Source: Lachnospiraceae bacterium (lineage in GTDB: Bacteria; Bacillota; Clostridia; Lachnospirales; Lachnospiraceae). Taken from it: a stretch of DNA of 64,000 nt. The stretch spans positions 3,596,001 to 3,660,000 of the forward strand of contig AP025576.1 in the NCBI GenBank assembly GCA_022845955.1, written 5' to 3'. The first letter of the stretch is position 1; each line of letters opens with the position of its first letter. The notes under the pieces were generated by a model. That model was not told where the DNA came from. It searched no databases and saw only the letters and a list, made by a program, of their open reading frames with translations. Shown in pieces: positions 62,902-64,000 of this stretch. The position numbers were made by a program, and so were the translations under genes.

Positions 62902-64000
62902 TCAGGGACGGATTTGGCCGTTCCCGCGGATCGCATATTTATAGGTGGTCAGCTCCTTCAGACCCATCGGGCCTCTTGCATGAAGCTTCTGGGTACTGAT
63001 CCCGATTTCCGCACCGAAGCCGAATTCAAAGCCATCGGTAAAGCGGGTGGATGCATTCACATAGACACAGGCGGAGTCCACTTCATTTAAAAACCGTTCT
63101 GCATGTTCGTTGTTTTCCGTGATGATAGAGTCGGAATGCCCGGTATTATAATGATTGATATGGGCGATTGCCTCATCCAGGGTATCTGCTGTTTTCACGG
63201 AAAGGATATAGTCCAGGTATTCCTTCCCATAATCCTCCGGTGCTGCGGGAACCGCTCCGGGAACGCAGAGTAACGTCCTTTCATCCCCGCGTATTTCCAC
63301 CTTTTTCTGCTGCAGAGCCTCTGCAAGGGCAGGGAGGATTTTCTCTCTCATTTTTTCATGGATTATCAGGGATTCACAGGCATTACATACCCCGATACGC
63401 TGGGTTTTGGCATTTATGATAATGGGGATCGCTTTTTCCGGATCCGCATATTCATCCACATAAATATGGCAGTTCCCGGTACCTGTTTCTATGACCGGTA
63501 CCGTACTGTTTTCCACAACGGCACGGATAAGGCCGGCGCCACCTCTGGGAATCAGCACATCCACATAATTGTTCAGCTTCATAAAGCGGGAAGTGGTTTC
63601 CCTGTCCGTATCCGTAATCAGCCCAATGGCATCCACACAGGCACCGCTGAGGGAAAGGGATTTCCGTATGCTTTCCGTTATGGCCGTATTGGAAGAAATG
63701 GCATCGCTCCCTCCTTTAAGAATGCAGGCATTTCCGGCCTTAAAGCAAAGGCCGAAGGCATCTGCCGTAACATTGGGGCGGGACTCATAGATGATGCCGA
63801 TAACCCCCAGCGGGACGCGGCGTTTTTCAATTTCCAGACCATTGGGGCGGGTCACATGCTCCAACACTTCTCCCAGAGGATCGGGCAGTCCGCAAATCTG
63901 AAGCAATCCTTCCGCCATTGCCTCCACCCTTTCTTCCGTCAGCTTCAGCCGATCCACCATTCCCGGATGCATGCCTGCATGGACCGCCCGTTCCACATCC
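62902..64000 (-). CDS. proA: Gamma-glutamyl phosphate reductase (5' end outside window)
   Basis: At least 365 residues are visible. Family motifs are [59 protein letters not shown], the catalytic Cys in [11 protein letters not shown] and a C-terminal [28 protein letters not shown]. It reduces gamma-glutamyl phosphate to the semialdehyde in proline synthesis. The ORF is open at the window edge; proA is about 415 residues, so roughly 50 N-terminal residues are missing. proB would be expected beyond the edge. Confidence 0.96.
   Translation of the reverse strand, partial: DVERAVHAGMHPGMVDRLKLTEERVEAMAEGLLQICGLPDPLGEVLEHVTRPNGLEIEKRRVPLGVIGIIYESRPNVTADAFGLCFKAGNACILKGGSDAISSNTAITESIRKSLSLSGACVDAIGLITDTDRETTSRFMKLNNYVDVLIPRGGAGLIRAVVENSTVPVIETGTGNCHIYVDEYADPEKAIPIIINAKTQRIGVCNACESLIIHEKMREKILPALAEALQQKKVEIRGDERTLLCVPGAVPAAPEDYGKEYLDYILSVKTADTLDEAIAHINHYNTGHSDSIITENNEHAERFLNEVDSACVYVNASTRFTDGFEFGFGAEIGISTQKLHARGPMGLKELTTYKYAIRGNGQIRP

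Overview
The window looks like an ordinary chromosome segment of a Lachnospiraceae-type Clostridium (Bacillota): moderate GC content, strong GGAGG ribosome binding sites, and housekeeping gene orders typical of that family. The main ones are rplU-prp-rpmA-obgE-yhbY-nadD-yqeK-rsfS, then mreB-mreC-mreD-PBP2-minC-minD-minE-rodA-mgsA, and mutS-mutL-miaA. No tRNA, rRNA, prophage or CRISPR array was seen.

Layout. 1-5280: the end of a UvrA-like gene, then the ribosome/GTPase/NAD operon on the + strand. 5281-9170: an AraC regulator, a GNAT enzyme, a small protein, and the divergent SOS pair lexA / yneA-like with three LexA-type boxes. 9171-17860: two response regulator/histidine kinase pairs followed by a MacB/Bce-type ABC exporter. 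17861-21640: a tyrosine recombinase and a TtcA-like tRNA thiolase (- strand), then an AI-2E-type permease and dtd (+ strand). 21641-31660: an accessory stretch. It holds an AAA-ATPase-like/PD-(D/E)XK gene split by an 11-unit repeat array, a GC-rich candidate small RNA, an AraC regulator divergent from a galactokinase, small membrane genes, an alkyltransferase-like protein, a cytidylate-kinase-like protein, and an IS1634-type insertion sequence bracketed by 268-bp direct repeats. 31661-55850: a long run of - strand core genes (rluD, lspA, aroB, sepF, yggS, cell-envelope and division genes, radC, a Met-gamma-lyase-family gene, miaA, mutL, mutS). 55850-64000: a candidate rod-shaped RNA, an Agr-like LytTR/GHKL pair, small membrane proteins, miaB, pepT and the partial proA.

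How they work together. The mre/PBP2/rodA/min/sepF genes form a shape-and-division block. The exporter with its two-component system looks like a cell-envelope stress module. lexA and the yneA-like gene are the SOS division-arrest switch. mutS, mutL, miaA and miaB serve DNA mismatch repair and modification of tRNA A37.

The most unusual features are the repeat array whose removal exactly restores a reading frame, the long target duplication around the insertion sequence, two candidate non-coding RNAs, and an 18-bp repeat carried inside three unrelated genes in two different reading frames.
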